Shown here: positions 1-11,095 of the stretch, in pieces
How positions within the stretch are numbered: the stretch's first letter is position 1
How the letters are laid out: the number at the start of each line of letters is the position of its first letter
Made by a program: the position numbers and the translations under genes
From: Carettochelys insculpta
Taxonomy: Eukaryota; Chordata; Testudines; Carettochelyidae
Reading direction: 5' to 3'
Assembly: GCF_033958435.1 (NCBI RefSeq)
Contig: NC_134145.1
Span: 37,475,501-37,539,500, forward strand
Length of the DNA stretch: 64,000 nt
Notes under the pieces: model-generated
Told to the model about the DNA's origin: nothing
What the model saw: only the letters and a program-made list of their open reading frames with translations
Databases searched by the model: none

Positions 1-382
1 CGTATTTACTTTCACTATACTGTACTTATGGAAAACATAGCTAAATTTTACTTATGGTTAAAATGCCAGTTATTTCAGAGTTCCTGATGAGAGAATGCTG
101 GATAAAAAAGAGTTTACCATACCAATGGGCAAACCTCAGACATTTAGGAGGTTTTATTTCAGAGGCACATTCAAAAATCCAGATGCATAGCACAGTATAT
201 CCAAACTCATTTCATTTTTTAGATTGCACGGGATCAGGTTTATGCTGGGTACTTGCTGGACCAGAATTATCATAGGAACAATTTTTTTTGTAGCAGTATT
301 TCAGCATTCATGCCATCAGCCTTGCCAGAAATCGAGAAGCAAGGGTATGCAATTTTTTGTAGATGAACTGAACTTCCAAACA
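1..382. other. Intergenic, no gene seen
   Basis: AT-rich sequence with only short spurious reading frames. No exon, RNA gene or recognisable repeat is seen before the fold-back insertion that follows. Confidence 0.5.
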
Positions 383-393
383 TGTTCACATTT

Positions 394-572
394 GAAACAA
401 AAAAGCAGTAAAGTAGCACTTTAAAGACTCAAAATAATTTATTAGGTGAGCTTTCATGGGACAGACCCAAAGTGGTCTCACCTAATAAATTATTTTGTGA
501 GTCTTTAAAGTGCTACTTTACTGCTTTTTTGTTTCGATCATACGTAGACTAGCATGGCTTTCTCTCTGTTAC
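394..572. mobile_element. Short Penelope-like fold-back insertion
   Basis: A 179-bp insertion flanked by an exact 11-bp direct repeat, tgttcacattt, at 383-393 and 573-583. The first about 140 bp folds back on itself: the left arm (AAAAAGCAGTAAAGTAGCAC, then a TTTATTAGGTGAGCTTTCATGGG block) is mirrored by an inverted copy ending in GCTTTTTTGTTTCG. A single-copy tail follows, a degraded form of the AGACTAACA-GGCT-CTCTCTGTTAC ending shared with the other members in this window. The long, non-fixed duplication and tail argue against a cut-and-paste MITE. Assignment to Penelope-like elements rests on the shared ends with the 30.7-31.9 kb copy, which encodes a GIY-YIG domain. Confidence 0.7.
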
Positions 573-583
573 TGTTCACATTT

Positions 584-3500
584 CAGTTCAGCGTGGTGAT
601 AATATTGGCCATAGATCCAGGGATTTTACACATTTTAGTTGTACCTTTTCTCCTACTCACACTTTAAAGCTCATTTAAGCACTTTGAAAAGTCAAGGTAT
701 GTAATGTATTGAAGAAGCAACAGCTTGAGTTGAAACAAAACTCTCATTTTTGAAAACTGAAAACTCGGACTATGCATGTGCCCCATGCAGAACACAGCAA
801 AGCGCATACAAAACTGTGGCTCACGCCCTGAATTACATCAGACACTCACACGTATGAAAGTAATCCACTCAAATCACGCCCAAATCACACCCAAATCACA
901 GGTTATAAAATATATGACTGGGAGCAAACTTTAATCTGTGACATGGAGACTGGTCTGTTGGGGTGGAGCAGAGAGGGGGAAGAACAAAGGGAGTCTCTTC
1001 TTTCTGTCCATAAAGGATCTTTCTGTACCATACAAGGGAACACAAAGATGAGGCTCCAGATGTGCTTGGTAGTTAGTGCACTGCAGGCTCAAGGGGAGAG
1101 GGTCTGCTGATTTGGTGCCCATAGCTCCAGGCTCTCCAGCATGCACATAATACCTAGGAATATTTGCACACTTTTCACACTGGTCCTGGCAGTGCATCCT
1201 CTTCCCCAACACGAAAGCACTTCTGCCATTAAACCAGTCTACATTCACTCCCCTCCACCCCACAAACACTTCTGGTAAGATTTCACCCTTAGCCTGTACG
1301 GCTTATACTAACGATAGAACTGTGTGTTTATAAGGTCATACGAGCCAGTAAAATACGGCTGAGAGGATATCAGTGGATACTTGTATAGCCTTGGTATCAT
1401 AAAGAGGAAAAATTGGCTCATGCAGGTGTTTCTTCATTTCTAATGTGATTCCTCTAGGCAGCAAACCAGGTGTGTTTGCTGCATGCTAATCAGTAAAAGG
1501 AACATATGAAATATGCATCTGCACAGAAGCATCTGTGCAGAGATTGTCCAGACCAATTCTTGAGTGCATTTTTTTCCCTATGTGGGCCTCTTTTACACTT
1601 TTTAGTGCCAAGAGGCTTATTTTGCATAGGTGGAAAGAACCATATCCCCTAACCATCCGGGATTGCTATTAATGAACAGCATCTTGAATGCATGAGCTGA
1701 ATGACAAGCTGGCTGAGTCTGAGACTATGTTGTCCAAGTTTATGTCTCTCCCGTAAAAGCAAAAAGCTCCTTACCACATTCCCTGCCAAATTTTGCATGA
1801 AGTAGGGGAAAGGAGAATATGTAACCTATTCTCTTGGGCTGATATCTTCTGTATTTCTGCTTCACTCTCAGTCCTACTCTTCCACTTGCTGAGGATGATC
1901 ACTGGAGATATGTCTGGCATACTGTTTACAATGGGTAAGGTACGGCCTTGCAGATGGATCCTTGTATAAACAGAGAGAGAGAATAGCCTGGAGAATATAG
2001 CCTGTGAGATTAATTAGAAATACTTATGAGACATTTTAAGATAAGATATGCAATATTTTAGATGCCTGGATTTTGCATTCAGATGTCATGATAAATAAAT
2101 GTGTGATAATGAGATAGGCGCCTAAATATAGATTTGTGCCTATGTCTGGGGGAGTGGGCTCTCCCCCCTTTAGCTATATTGCACAAGAGCTAATGTAGAA
2201 ATAGGCTGTTAGCTTTAGCTACCTGTCAGAGCAGGTGACACATACTTAGATCTTGTTCCAGGCAAAGAAGAGACATTGGTTCTGATTACTGCTCCACAGA
2301 GTGGGGAATGGGCACAACACTGGGACTTCACCCCAAAATACGCCCATCCAGTGCAGGTGTGGGTGCCTTCTTACTGCTTGTATAGGCCCACAACCTATTC
2401 CTAACCCCAAAAGCAGTACAATGCCCCACGGGGCCACTCCTGGGGTAGAAAAGTTTGCACACCACTCTTTGCTCAGGGCTGAGCTTTAAGGCACAGTGTA
2501 ACACGTGGAGTGTACATGGCAGAGCTCATTAACATGCGTTGGAAGAATACAGTAACCTACTCGTGTAACTGATAGCTCAGAATATCCTTTCTGCCTCCTG
2601 TCTTATGTAAAAAAAGAATCAGAGATGGAGCCACTTGAAAGGCACTGCAATGCATCAGCATCCTCTGATAGAAGAAAAGAGACAGAGATTCTCTAGCCAG
2701 CTCCAGCCCGTGGCCAGCCTCACACAGTGGGCACTTTGAGGAACTTACCACCAAGATCCCCCCCACCCCCGGCTGGCAACAAAATCTAACAGGCACAGAC
2801 ATAAAGAAAGCTATGCACTTTAAAGCCATCCCTTTGGTGAGATCCTTTGCAACCTGTCCTGCTGGGGAAGGGGGTTACATCCAGACTACAGAAAACATTT
2901 AGAAAATAGTCTTCCATACCATCTGCTCTTTCTCCTTCTTGCTGTCCATGGGAGACCTAGTAGCCTGTCATCTTCCTACCAGCATCTCCCTTGCTATGAA
3001 GGAAGAAGCAGGTCATACACTGCCCTCCTTCACAGAACCTGGTCTGGTTGGCTCAGAGAAGCTGCATCTTCACTTGCCCCCCACTCCACCCCCAAATGTT
3101 TCCAGAAGAAGGGTTTTCCAGAAGGGGGAGTCCCATCGACACAGCAGCTTTGCTTCTGGAAGGGGATCTTCTGGAAGCGAGATCTTGCGGGATATGCAAG
3201 ATGCCTCATTAGCATCTTCCAATCCGCTCATTACCATGCTCCTTCAGGAAGTGAGGAGGTGGGGGGACAGTGTAGATGCAGCCAGAGAGAGAGAAACTCA
3301 TCCTACACTACCAGGCCCTAGCCTCAAGCCTCACACAGAAAAGTGACCAGTTTTTGTTTAATTTAGACACAAATTATTACCCTGGAATCACTTCCAGTAT
3401 CTGCCTTTGTCATTTCCTGTGTCTCTGTCTGAAGCTGAACTCCTGGAATGGGTTAAATTGACCCCTGCTATAGTCTGCTGTCCCTTAAGAAGCTAGTTTG

Positions 3501-4105
3501 CTTGGTTACACCCTCAGACATATAGTAGACTTTACAGAAATTTCATTTTTTTCATATACTGCTGCCCCAAACCAAAGTTTTTATAATTTAAAAATTAGTT
3601 GGACCAATAAAACGTGTTTGCAAGATGTTTGTGTCTAAGACACCTGAGATCATGTTCATGAACAGACTGACCTCAATGGTAAACATTAACCTTTTTATTG
3701 ATTGTGCCTTTTGCAGGAAATGTTAATGTTTGATCATCTTTTGCAGAGGCGATTCCTGCACAAAACTAAGGGCAATTTCAGTTAAATTACTTTTCTAACT
3801 TGACTTTAAATAATCATTTTGCACTCTTCATTCAAGAATTTGCATACCTCCTTCTTGAGCTAGGCTGCACTTCATATTCTTTTAATTTTCTGACCCTCTT
3901 TCTTAAATTGCTTCAACTATCACTTTTTGACAGCTTCTAGCCACAGGTCCTTATGTTGACTGAGTAATCCATGCAAATTTACTGTATATTGCATTTTCCC
4001 AGTCATCTGGGAGCCGTATCCTGTGTAATTTTTCCTTTGTGTGAGATCAAAGTCCTAGCCTTTGTGGCATAAGTGACAGAGTTTTGAACTGAAGCAAAAC
4101 CCCCT
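584..4105. other. Intergenic, mostly featureless; MITE remnant near 3.08-3.24 kb
   Basis: No gene is supported. Reading frames at 931-1269 (minus) and 2939-3346 (plus) have no recognisable domain or splice context. About 3080-3240 resembles the internal part of the palindromic MITE at 36629-36914 (TTCCAGAAG-type motifs, GCGGGATATGCAA, CCTCATTAGCAT), so it is read as a degraded fragment of that family. Confidence 0.45.
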
Positions 4106-4505
4106 GGCTGCATTTACACTACAGCCATTCTTGGAAAGAACTTCTTCCAGACAAGGTCTTCTGAAAAAACTTCTTTTGAAAGATCACATCCACACACAAA
4201 AAAAGTGGATTGAAAGATCGATCTGCTCTTTCGATAACATCCACACAGCTCCTGCTTCTTTGAAAGAACAGGCCAGGGATTAAAAATTCTGGTGCCATGA
4301 GGACTGCTACACGTGCTTTATTTCAAAGAATCTTTCGGAAGAAGCTGCTTTTTCTCATCTGGGAGAGGAAGAGGGCCAACAGAAAAAGAGCCATGTTCTT
4401 TCAATTTCAGATTGAAACAGTGCATTTTGTGTGTAAATGCTCCATGTGTTTTTTTTTTGAAAAAGGCCTGGCACTTCCAAAACACTTGCTAATGTAGATG
4501 TAGCC
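4106..4505. mobile_element. Harbinger-like MITE (400 bp)
   Basis: Starts GGCTGCATTTACACTAC and ends with the inverted counterpart GTAGATGTAGCC, flanked by the 3-bp duplication CCT at 4103-4105 and 4506-4508. The interior has many CTTTCGAAAG/CTTTTGAAAG-like motifs and no coding capacity; the 66-aa frame inside is not a gene. The end motif matches the Harbinger elements elsewhere in the window and the MITE at 34671-35074 has a similar interior. It is non-autonomous and presumably relied on a Harbinger transposase. Confidence 0.75.
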
Positions 4506-4508
4506 CCT

Positions 4509-6300
4509 GAAAGTCAGAGGAGTATAGCCTGTGTAAAAGCTGTCTAGTCAACCCCAGTAAAGGGGTACTGTTAAATATTGAATACCATTAGGTTGCCAAA
4601 ACTGAGCAAATATGCTGCAGTCAGTTTTAAAGGAATCAATTTACTATGGTTTCAGAAGTGAGGTGGGGCAAAAATAATCTTAGATTTTATTTTTATGATC
4701 TTAAAGAGAAACCTAACACACAGATACCAAATTTTATTACACCATTTCAATTATGTCCTTCTGTGCTTAAAACTCTGACATGTGACTATGGTAACATTTA
4801 CAAGAGATATAAAAATGCTCATAAAATGGATAATCTGTTAAGAGGATTTTCTCTGCTCATACAGTAAGTGCTAGCAGCAAAGTCTTATTTGTATCTTAGA
4901 AATGGGAAATGTTGATTCTTTATCAGCTTGGCCCACACAGATACCAAAGAGATTTGCTCGGGCAGTAAGAATCATCTGAGTGATTTAAACACTCAGATCC
5001 ACATTCCCCCGTGTGGTGCATGTAGCTCTCACTAAAGCCAGTGGGAATTTTCAGTACAGACCGATGCAGAACTTTGACCCTAACCTGAAAAGAAAACCAG
5101 GGCTTGGAAGCATATAGTAAGGGATTTCTCAGAGAATGGGAAACGAAATTATTACATATCAGTTATTCTGTGGGCTTGGTTGGAATGATTCAGGATTTTT
5201 AGCACCCAGAGCCTGCTGCATTGGATTAGACCCAAGGCCAGTATCCTGTCTCCCAGCGACATCTGAGGAAGATGGAGGAGCCCCACATCAGGCATATGTG
5301 GGATTATCTGTCTCCCACAGGACTCTAATCCTGACCTGTAGAGATTAGTTTAAATCATGAAGCAGGAGGTTTAATATCAGTTCTAAAATCTTTGCTGCCA
5401 TTAATTACGGCAACTTGAGATATTCTTGAACTCCATATAAATGTGCTCTCCCTTTTTAAAGCTTGTTGAACGTTGGTGGTTTTATATCAGTAGACTGAAA
5501 TGGAAAGAGGTCATATTTTTATCTCCTCATTCAGTGAAAACAAGCCAACCATAGCCTGACCCAGCTCTCCGCTAGTACAAACTTGTTTGAATGCCACAGG
5601 CTCGCCACCAGAGGGGGGCAACTGCCCCCAGGTCCCAATGATACAAAAGGGCCCAGAGCGTCCAGCTACTGTAGTAGTGGTTGTGGTGGTCAGAGCCCCT
5701 GGCCCTTTAAATCACACCAGAGCACTGTGCGGTGCACTCCAAGCAGCACTCAGAGGAGCCTTCAGGAGGCGCAGCACTCTCTGGGCAACACTGAGGGCTG
5801 CCTGGGAGCAACTAGCCTCAGCCCTGCCCCTTCCGCCAGAGAGCCCCCCAACCTCTTCTCAGGGCCTGAAGCTAGGCTCCCCTCCACCAAGCTTGCCCAG
5901 GGGCCCAATGAGGCTGTCAGCCCCTCTGGAATGCCACATATACAGGTCTATATACAGGTCCAGATTAATGGAAGTAGATCGACTCCAGTTAGCCTACTTA
6001 GGGAGACCTCTGATGTCATTACAAGGGGGGATGATTTTTCCCACTTCTGTCTCTCAGCAAGACAGCTGCAGATTTCCTTAAAGTAATACATGTCTGAAAA
6101 TAGAAGAGTATTGATTGAGGCTATCTTGCCTATGACAGAAAACAAATTGACCCAGCAGGTATTATACAAGGTTAGTCTGTAGCAAAACATGTCTTTGTTT
6201 CTGGGTACCAGCAGGTGCAGCTATTCTTGACTTTCATCTGAGACTAATGTTTGGGGATGATAGTTTTGCAAGATACAAAGTGTCATGACTGTGGCAGTTA
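4509..6300. other. Intergenic with two unclassified repeats
   Basis: About 5205-5330 contains the phrase TTGGATTAGACCCAAGGCCA followed by CAGTATCCTGTCTCCC, a word typical of a dispersed reptile repeat whose family I cannot name. About 5590-5940 is an abruptly GC-rich block with a small GGGGGGCAACTGCCCCC palindrome and CCCTTTAAAT, possibly an LTR fragment. The overlapping 167- and 164-aa frames there look like a by-product of low stop-codon density in GC-rich DNA. Confidence 0.4.
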
Positions 6301-6319
6301 GTGTGTGTGTGTGTGTGTG
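6301..6319. repeat. (GT)n microsatellite
   Basis: An uninterrupted run of GT dinucleotides, read directly from the sequence. Confidence 0.9.
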
Positions 6320-6485
6320 GGAGTGTTTGAGCCCCTTTCCCTGTGATTCACCAGGGGTAGGAGGGACCCAGGGGAGAAGGTTTGAAAAGCCAGAGGCCAA
6401 GCAACCAGCGGGACCTCATGACCAGCAGGGGCCTGCATACAGGGGAGCTTGTAACAGGGGAGTTTGTAAGAGGGAGTCTGAGGGT

Positions 6486-6632
6486 AGGTCCTCACTACCT
6501 GGAAAATCAGCCCAGTCTGAGCCAATCTTCCAGATTTTGATTTTGTGTACCTAGTAGGGACGCACAAAATCGAACCCTCAAGGTTGACTGTTGACCCTTG
6601 AACTCCTCGATATCCAAAGGAGTAAGGGAGGT
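6486..6632. mobile_element. Left half of a MITE of the 22.0-22.3 kb family
   Basis: Shares, in order, CACTACCTGGAA, ATCTTCCAG, CCTAGTAGGGAC, CAAAATC, GACCCTTGAACT and GGAGTAAGGGA with 22032-22170. The homology stops at about 6632, where CR1-derived sequence begins, so the right half is missing. Confidence 0.55.
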
Positions 6633-6639
6633 TGTGGAG

Positions 6640-7340
6640 AGAGGATGCACCATTGACTAATATCCAGCCTCTCATCCTCTGTAATCCCCAGGTCCTTTTC
6701 TGCTGCACTGCTACTTAGCCAGTTGGTCCCCAGTCTGTAACAATGCTTGGTATTCTTCTGTCCCAAGTGCTGGTCCTGTTGAACTGCATCAGATTTCTTT
6801 TGACCCAATCCTCCAATTTGTCTAGTTCATCAGGCCCTGGTGACTTGAAGACATCTAACTTTTTTAAGTAATTTTTAACTTTTTCCATATCTTATTTTAA
6901 CTTATTGACCTACCTCATTTCTGCTAACACTTTCTATTTTAGTATCCATTCCCCATTAGCCTTCTTTGTGAAGACCGAAACAAAAAAATCATTACATATC
7001 TCTGCCCTTTCCATGTTCTCTGTTATGGTTTCTTCCTCTTCATTGAGCAATGGGCCTGTCCTTGGTCTTCCTCTTGCTTCTAATATACTTCTAGAATGTT
7101 TTCTTGTTTCCCTTTCTGTCTCTGACTAGACTGAGTTCATTTTGTCTTTTTGTGTTTCTCATTTTGCCCCTGCATTCCTGTGTTATATGTTTATATTCCT
7201 CCTCTGTACTTGGATGTAGTTTCCATTTATTATGCAATTCCTGTTTGATTTTTTTAGGTCATTCAAGATCTCCTGGTTAAGTCAAGCTAGTCTCTTGCCA
7301 CACTTCAGAGGGCTGGATGTTCCTCGACAATCCTTCCATA
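6640..7340 (-). pseudogene. CR1 LINE ORF2 fragment (decayed)
   Basis: Read on the minus strand, this holds pieces of a CR1 polyprotein. At about 7330-6840 is the region upstream of the reverse transcriptase, including CACCAGGGCCTGATGAA (the SxGPDE block). At 6808-6640 is a later segment with HCYRLGTNWLSSSAAEKDLG followed by ITEDERLDISQWC, matching the conserved CR1 stretch that normally reads [16 protein letters not shown]. The polymerase core between these is missing, and frameshifts and stops are present. It is a dead LINE copy. The C-terminal part is nearly an inverted copy of 7697-7810. Confidence 0.75.
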
Positions 7341-7696
7341 AAGTCTTGTATAAGGGCCCCTCGCATGCAGCTTATCTTCTGGGATGTCATGCCAGGGTGA
7401 CAGATAGATGCCTACATCGCCCTCAGAAGAGAGCCCCAGTCACCACTACCCTGCATTTCCTCCTTACAGTGGTGGTTGCAGACTTCCAAGCCCTGGGGGT
7501 ACATGGCTTTTCCTCTTCCTCCTTAGGGGCTGACTCCTCAGCTCTGGTATCTAGAGCAGCATAATGGTTCTCCAGAAATACAGTGGCAGAGTTGGGAGCT
7601 GGGGTGGAGTACTGCCTGCTGCAAGAAGCAATCAGCCATCAGTGTTCCCCCTGAGAGAGTGCCAGCCCTTCTGCGATCAGTGGTGTGCCAGCAGTC
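7341..7696. other. Unassigned segment between two CR1 pieces
   Basis: Moderately GC-rich sequence between oppositely oriented CR1 fragments. It may be LINE-derived or a separate insertion. The 110-aa frame over it has no recognisable domain. Confidence 0.35.
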
Positions 7697-8402
7697 CTCT
7701 ACCAAGCATTGTTACAGACTGGGGACCAGCTGGCTAAGTAGCAGTGCAGCAGAAAAGAACCTGCAGATTACAGAGGATGAGAGGCTGCATATAAATCAAT
7801 GGTGCATCCTTGTAGACAAGAAAGCTAATGGCACATTGGAGTGCATTATGTGGAACGTTTCCTGCAGATCTAGAGAAGTTTTTATTCCTCTCTATTCAGC
7901 ATCAGTGAAACCATATCTACAGTATTGTATCCAGTTCTGGGCCCCCAGTATAGAAAGGATGTGGACGCATTGGAGAGCATCCAATGGTCTGGAGCACATG
8001 ACCTACCAAGAGAGGCTGAGGGATTTGGGCTTATTTAGTTTGCAGAACAGAAGAGTGAGAGTTGATTTGATAGCAGCCTTCAACTTCCTTAGCTAGGGCA
8101 TCTAAAGAGGATGGTGAGAGGCTGTTCTCAGTAGTGACAGATGGCAGAACAAGGAGCAATGGTATCAAGTTACAGTCGGGAAGGTTTAGTTTGGATATTA
8201 GGAAAAAACTATTTCACTAGGAGGGTGCTGAAGCACTGGAATGCTTTATCTAGAGATGTGGTGGAATCTCCACCCCCAGAGTTTTTTAAGTCCCAGCTTG
8301 ACAAAATTAGAAAGACAAGGGATGGTGGGATGATTTAGTTAGCATTGGTCCTGCTTTGGGCAGGGGGCTGGACTTGATGACTTCCTGAGGTCTCCCATAA
8401 TG
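7697..8402 (+). pseudogene. CR1 LINE 3' part (decayed)
   Basis: Conceptual translation in shifting frames shows the CR1 ORF2 C-terminus: CIQFWAPSIERMW, then EHMTYQERLRDLGLFSLQNR, then [20 protein letters not shown] and PEFFKSQLDKIRK. These correspond to the conserved RLRDLGLFSL and [15 protein letters not shown] signatures. The non-coding tail GGGCTGGACTTGATGACTTC follows. Several frameshifts make it non-functional. A second CR1 copy starts directly after it. Confidence 0.8.
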
Positions 8403-8403
8403 C

Positions 8404-10101
8404 ATCCTAGAATACGTAAAAAGCTGATAGAGGAGATATTCAAGCCGCTAGCTATCATCTTTCAAAAGTCAAGGAAGTCAGGAGAGATTCCAGAAGACTA
8501 GAAAAGGGCAAGTATAGTGCCCATCTATAAAAAGGGAAATAAGGACAAGCTCAGGGATTACACACCAGTCAGCTTAACTTCAGTGCCAGGAAAGATGATG
8601 GAATAAACAATTAAGGAAGCCATTTGCAAACATTTGGAAGACAATAAGGTGATAGATAACAATCACCATGGATTTGTCAAGAAGCAAACCAACCCGATAG
8701 CTTTCTTTGATAGGATAACAAACCTTGCAGATACAGGGGAAGTGGTGGATATGGTATACCTGGACTGTAGGAAGGCATTTGGTACTGTATCACATGACCT
8801 TACCAGTATATTAGGGAAATGCAACCTAGAAGGGGCTACGATCAGGTGGGTGTGTAACTGGTTGGATAACAGGTCACAAAGAGTAGTTATTAGTGGTTCA
8901 TAGCCATGCTGGAAGGGAATAACAGGTGGGATTCCACAGGGGTCAGTTTTGGGCTAGTTATGTTAAATACCTTCATCAGTGATTTACATAATATCATAGA
9001 AAGTATGCTTATGAAGTCAGGTGATACTAAGCTGAGGGAAGGGTTGCAACTGCTTTGGAGGATAGGATCAGAATGATCTGGACAAACTGGAGATATGGTC
9101 TAACGAAAATAGAATGAAGTTCAATATGAACAAATGCAAAGTACTCCACTTAGGGAGGAACAATCAGTTTTACACATACAAAATGGAAAGTGACACCCTA
9201 GGATGGAATACAGCAGAAAGGGATCTAGGAGTCATAATGGACCACAAGCTATGTATGAGTCAACAGTGTGACACTAATGCAAACAAAGACATATATAATT
9301 CTGGGATGCATTAACAGGAGTGTTGTCAAGTATCAGAGGGGTAGCCGTGTTAGTCTGGATCTGTAGCAGCAACGAAGGGTCCTGAGGCACCTTATAGACT
9401 AACAGAAAAGTTTAGAGCATGAGCTTTCGTGAGTTAACTCACTTCCTCATCTGAGGAAGTGAGTTAACTCACGAAAGCTCATGCTCTAAACTTTTCTGTT
9501 AGTCTATAAGGTGCCACAGGACCCTTTGTTGCTGCTAACAGGAGTGTTGTGAGCAAGACATGAACAGTAATTCTTCCACTCTACTCTGAGCTGATTAGGC
9601 TTCAACTGGAGTACAGTGTCCAGTCTGGGCACCACATTTTAGGAAAGACGTGGAGAAAGCAGAGACAGTCTAGAGAAGAGCAATGAAAATGATTAAGTCT
9701 AAAACATATGACCCATGACAGAAGATTAAAAGAATTTCACTTGTTTAGTTTGGAAAAGAGACAGCAGAGACTTGATAGCAGCTTTCAAGTACCTAAAAGG
9801 ATGTTACAAGGAGGAGGGAGAAAAATTATTCTCCTTAGCCTCTGATGATAAGACAAGAAGGAACTGACTTAAGTTGAAGCAAGGGAGGTTTGGGTTGGGC
9901 ATTAGGAAAAATTTGCTGTCAGGGTGATTAAGTAGTGGAATAAATTGCCTAGGGTGATTGTAGAATCTCCATCACAGGAGATATTTAAGAACAGGTTTGA
10001 TAAATATCTAACAGGGATGATTTGATGGTGCTCGGTCCTGCCAAGAGGAGTTGATGACCTCTTGAAATCCCTTCTAGTTCTAGTATTCTATAATTCTATG
10101 A
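8404..10101 (+). pseudogene. CR1 LINE, RT domain to 3' end (decayed)
   Basis: The copy runs from the upstream part of the reverse transcriptase to the 3' tail. A frame at 8634-8903 contains HHGFVKKQTNPIAFFDRITN, VDMVYLDCRKAFGTVSHDL and WLDNRSQRVVISGS. These are RT motifs of CR1; the usual [13 protein letters not shown] is degraded to YLDCRKAFGTVSH. The FADDTK block is replaced by a region with stops near 9010-9035. Later pieces include KCKVLHLGRNNQFY (9114-9314). The copy ends in CTAGTATTCTATAATTCTATGA, the CR1-type terminal repeat. A Penelope-like fold-back is inserted at 9327-9535. Confidence 0.85.
9327..9535. mobile_element. Penelope-like fold-back insertion inside CR1
   Basis: A 209-bp insertion flanked by an exact 15-bp duplication of CR1 sequence, taacaggagtgttgt, at 9312-9326 and 9536-9550. 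It begins with the tail TCAGAGGGGTAGCCGTGTTA, followed by two long inverted arms around CTTCCTCATCTGAGGAAG; each arm carries CCTTATAGACTAACAGAAAA and GAGCATGAGCTTTCGTGAG. It is nearly identical to 55873-56073 but in the opposite orientation. The long duplication suggests target-primed insertion and not DNA transposition. Confidence 0.8.
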
Positions 10102-11092
10102 CCCATGGGTCTCACACCGGGGTTCATAGGAGTGACTATTTTCAACCCTCCCCTTGGCAACTTGCTAACAACTGCTGACTGAGGAGCCCTGAAGCCCAGC
10201 CCAAGTTGAGACTCTACCCCAATGTCCTATTGCCAGAATCCGATTTGCCTTCTACTTAAGCCTTCTGGAAGCCTTCTGACCATCTGGGATGCTGCTTCCT
10301 CTGGATGGGCTATCTGTGCCTCCTGCACCTGGAGCTTGACTGCCCAGTTTCCCAACCTAGTTTGGCTCCTAACCTCTAAACTCCTGGTATCCTGACCCTG
10401 TCTGACTCTTAATCCAGTGGGCTCTGGATCTGACCACTACCCATGGCTGCCTACAACCTGGATTTCACACAAAGACAGTGAGAGCACATTTGCTGGATTT
10501 TTCCATCCCCATGCATATAAGACCTATGAAAACCATAACACCGTGACCTTTGCTCCACCTGGAGTACAAGGGTGTATGTTAAGTCAATCCACAAAACCCA
10601 TATAAATTGGTTCCACAGCCAAATTTAGCAGCAACTACGAATACAAGAGTAACTGACACTAGACATATATTGAACTGTTTAGCTAAGGAGTTTTACTGAG
10701 TGCAGATAAATTTGCAGGCCTGGTTGAGCAATCCCTATTTATGTTGGTGAGTAATTATTTTCCTGGTGAGCACTTGAATGTTGATACACTCTTAGGGCCT
10801 GATCCAAAGCTTATTGAAAACAATGACAAGAGAGGACCTTATCAGTGGTGCTGGAAGAATTTGTGTAGAGGGGGTGCTGAGAGTCATTAAGCCCAACTGT
10901 AAACCCTGTATAGAATGGAAACCCCTTCAACTCAGGAGGTGTGGCAACATCCCCAGAACTGTTTCTTTCAGCACGTACAAAGCTTATGGCTTTCAAATTT
11001 TCTGTTGACACCAGCTCTGTAGCCTTCCATGCTGTTACGGTAATTCTGCAATTCTTACTCACTTGTGAACCAGTTCTGTCACTCAAATTCAT
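10102..11092. other. Intergenic, no gene seen
   Basis: No supported gene or RNA. Reading frames at 10417-10605 and 10811-11092 are isolated and lack splice or domain support. Confidence 0.45.
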
Positions 11093-11095
11093 GTA

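Noticed and set aside
5583..6086. Two overlapping 164-167 aa frames
   Set aside because: They lie in different frames over the same GC-rich repeat-like block, with no domain. Probably low stop density.
9440..9470. CRISPR-like or terminator-like hairpin (CTTCCTCATCTGAGGAAG)
   Set aside because: It is the centre of a eukaryotic fold-back insertion with a 15-bp target duplication. There is no repeat-spacer periodicity.
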